Shown here: positions 5,122 to 6,060 of the stretch, in pieces
Position numbering within the stretch: the stretch's first letter is position 1
How the letters are laid out: every line of letters begins with the position of its first letter
Source of the DNA: an uncultured Clostridium sp.
Lineage (GTDB): Bacteria; Bacillota; Clostridia; Lachnospirales; Lachnospiraceae
Assembly: GCA_947643685.1 (NCBI GenBank)
Contig: CANRXD010000116.1
Span: 1 to 6,060, forward strand
DNA: 6,060 bases
Direction: 5' to 3'
The notes under the pieces: model-generated
Seen by the model: only the letters and a program-made list of their open reading frames with translations
Databases searched by the model: none
What the model was told of the DNA's origin: nothing
Position numbers and translations under genes: made by a program

Positions 5122-6060
5122 TTAAGCGTCAGCCTGATCTTCTTTGGAAGCTCTTGCTTCAACTTCTTTCTTCTGAACATCACCGGGTGCCTGCTCGTAG
5201 CGGCTGAACTCATAGGAAAATTCGCCGATACCGCCGGTCATGGAACGAAGATCTGTATTATAACCGAACATTTCAGACACAGGAACATCTGCAACAATCT
5301 CCTGTTTTCCTCCATGAAGGGAATTCATCCCAAGAACGCGCCCTCTTCTTCTGTTTAAATCGCCCATAACATCTCCGGTAAACTTATCCGGAACCACAAC
5401 CTTAACAGAAGCAATCGGCTCCAGAAGCACAGGACCTGCTTCCATAAATCCTTTTTTGAAGGCCATTGTGGAAGCCATCTTGAAGGCCATTTCAGAAGAG
5501 TCAACAGGATGATAAGAGCCGTCAAGAAGCGTTGCCTTGATTCCGACTACCGGATAGGAAGCCAGCGGTCCCTTTAAGCAGCATTCCTGCACGCCTTTTT
5601 CAACAGCAGGGAAGTAGTTCTTCGGAACTGCGCCGCCAAATACCTTCTCTTCAAATATATAAGGTGTCTCCAAGTCGCCGGATGGCTCAAAGGACATCTT
5701 AACATCACCGAACTGACCATGACCGCCGGACTGTTTTTTATATCTTCCGGGGGCCTCCACCCTCTTGCGGATCGTCTCACGGAAAGCAAATTTCGGTTTG
5801 GAAAGCTCCACTTCAACTTTATATCTTCCGGAAAGCTTGCTGACAACAACTTCAAGCTGCTGATCACCAATACCGTACAGTAAACTCTGACGGTTTTCCA
5901 CATCATTAACTGCCCGCAGGGTAAGATCTTCTTCCATTAATTTGGACAGAGCGCTGGAAATCTTATCCTCATCGCCCTTGGTCTTAGCCGCATAGCGCAT
6001 ATAAGTATAGGGCACGGAAATTCTCGGTTTATGGTAAACGATGGGAGCGCTTTTCAGTGC
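5122..6060 (-). CDS. Elongation factor G-like translational GTPase, domains III-V (5' end outside window)
   Basis: The frame is open to the window edge (the codons before GTG 6015 read on as ALKSAPIVYHKPRIS), so 312 C-terminal residues are visible and the start and GTPase domain lie beyond 6060. The gene should encode a ribosomal translocase-type GTPase acting in the cytoplasm. Numbering from the window edge: domain III contains RYAAKTKGDEDK (22-33) and the GDQQLEV motif (65-71); domain IV contains FAFRETI and RYKKQSGGHGQFGDV (106-120), then SYHPVDSSEMAFK (182-194), whose His matches the decoding-tip His of canonical EF-G; domain V contains LLEPIASVKVVVP, GDVMGDLNRRRGRVLGMN and the final GGIGEFSYEFSRYEQAP before a charged tail. 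The HGQFGDV and GDQQLEV variants suggest the second EF-G paralogue (FusA2-like) rather than the str-operon copy; that is inference. It is convergent with the LCP gene, and its stop is 7 bp from the palindromic element. Confidence 0.92.
   Translation of the reverse strand, partial: ALKSAPIVYHKPRISVPYTYMRYAAKTKGDEDKISSALSKLMEEDLTLRAVNDVENRQSLLYGIGDQQLEVVVSKLSGRYKVEVELSKPKFAFRETIRKRVEAPGRYKKQSGGHGQFGDVKMSFEPSGDLETPYIFEEKVFGGAVPKNYFPAVEKGVQECCLKGPLASYPVVGIKATLLDGSYHPVDSSEMAFKMASTMAFKKGFMEAGPVLLEPIASVKVVVPDKFTGDVMGDLNRRRGRVLGMNSLHGGKQEIVADVPVSEMFGYNTDLRSMTGGIGEFSYEFSRYEQAPGDVQKKEVEARASKEDQADA

Noticed and set aside
5122..6060. Tetracycline ribosomal protection protein (TetM type)
   Set aside because: Domain IV keeps the EF-G tip SYHPVDSSEMAFK and domain V the EF-G GDLNRRRGRVLGM block; these favour an EF-G paralogue, though the GTPase domain is not visible.

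Overview
The window looks like a chromosomal segment of a low-to-middle-GC Firmicute, most likely a Clostridia/Lachnospiraceae-type gut anaerobe. That placement is inference from protein style and gene order; nothing here fixes the species. The segment is the end of a cell-surface polysaccharide locus, followed by a convergent translation-factor gene.

Layout, left to right (+ strand unless stated). Positions 1-429 hold the C-terminal end of a family-2 glycosyltransferase, and 451-1437 a complete second family-2 glycosyltransferase. A 145-bp gap follows, with two AT-rich palindromes and a strong extended -10 promoter at about 1533-1541. At 1583-3001 lies a polyprenyl-phosphate hexose-1-phosphate transferase (WcaJ/CpsE-type initiating enzyme) interrupted by one in-frame TAA at 2036-2038. 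At 3016-4866 is an LCP (LytR-CpsA-Psr) family protein with a basic cytoplasmic head and a long Pro/Ser/Thr/Glu-rich tail, ended by a clear intrinsic terminator at 4883-4916. The 205-bp convergent intergenic region 4917-5121 contains a 151-bp palindromic element with 14-bp perfect terminal inverted repeats and three nested hairpins (4964-5114). On the - strand, 5122-6060 is the C-terminal part (domains III-V) of an elongation factor G-like GTPase whose start lies outside the window.

How the genes fit together. The initiating transferase would load the first sugar phosphate onto undecaprenyl phosphate at the membrane, the glycosyltransferases would extend the chain, and the LCP protein would move the finished polymer from the lipid carrier to the cell wall. 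The first-step and last-step enzymes are 14 nt apart and appear to share one promoter. The initiating enzyme looks broken by a single nonsense codon, so either the strain is impaired in this polymer, a paralogue compensates, or the stop is a sequencing error.

The two features most worth following up are that nonsense codon and the 151-bp cloverleaf-like palindromic element.
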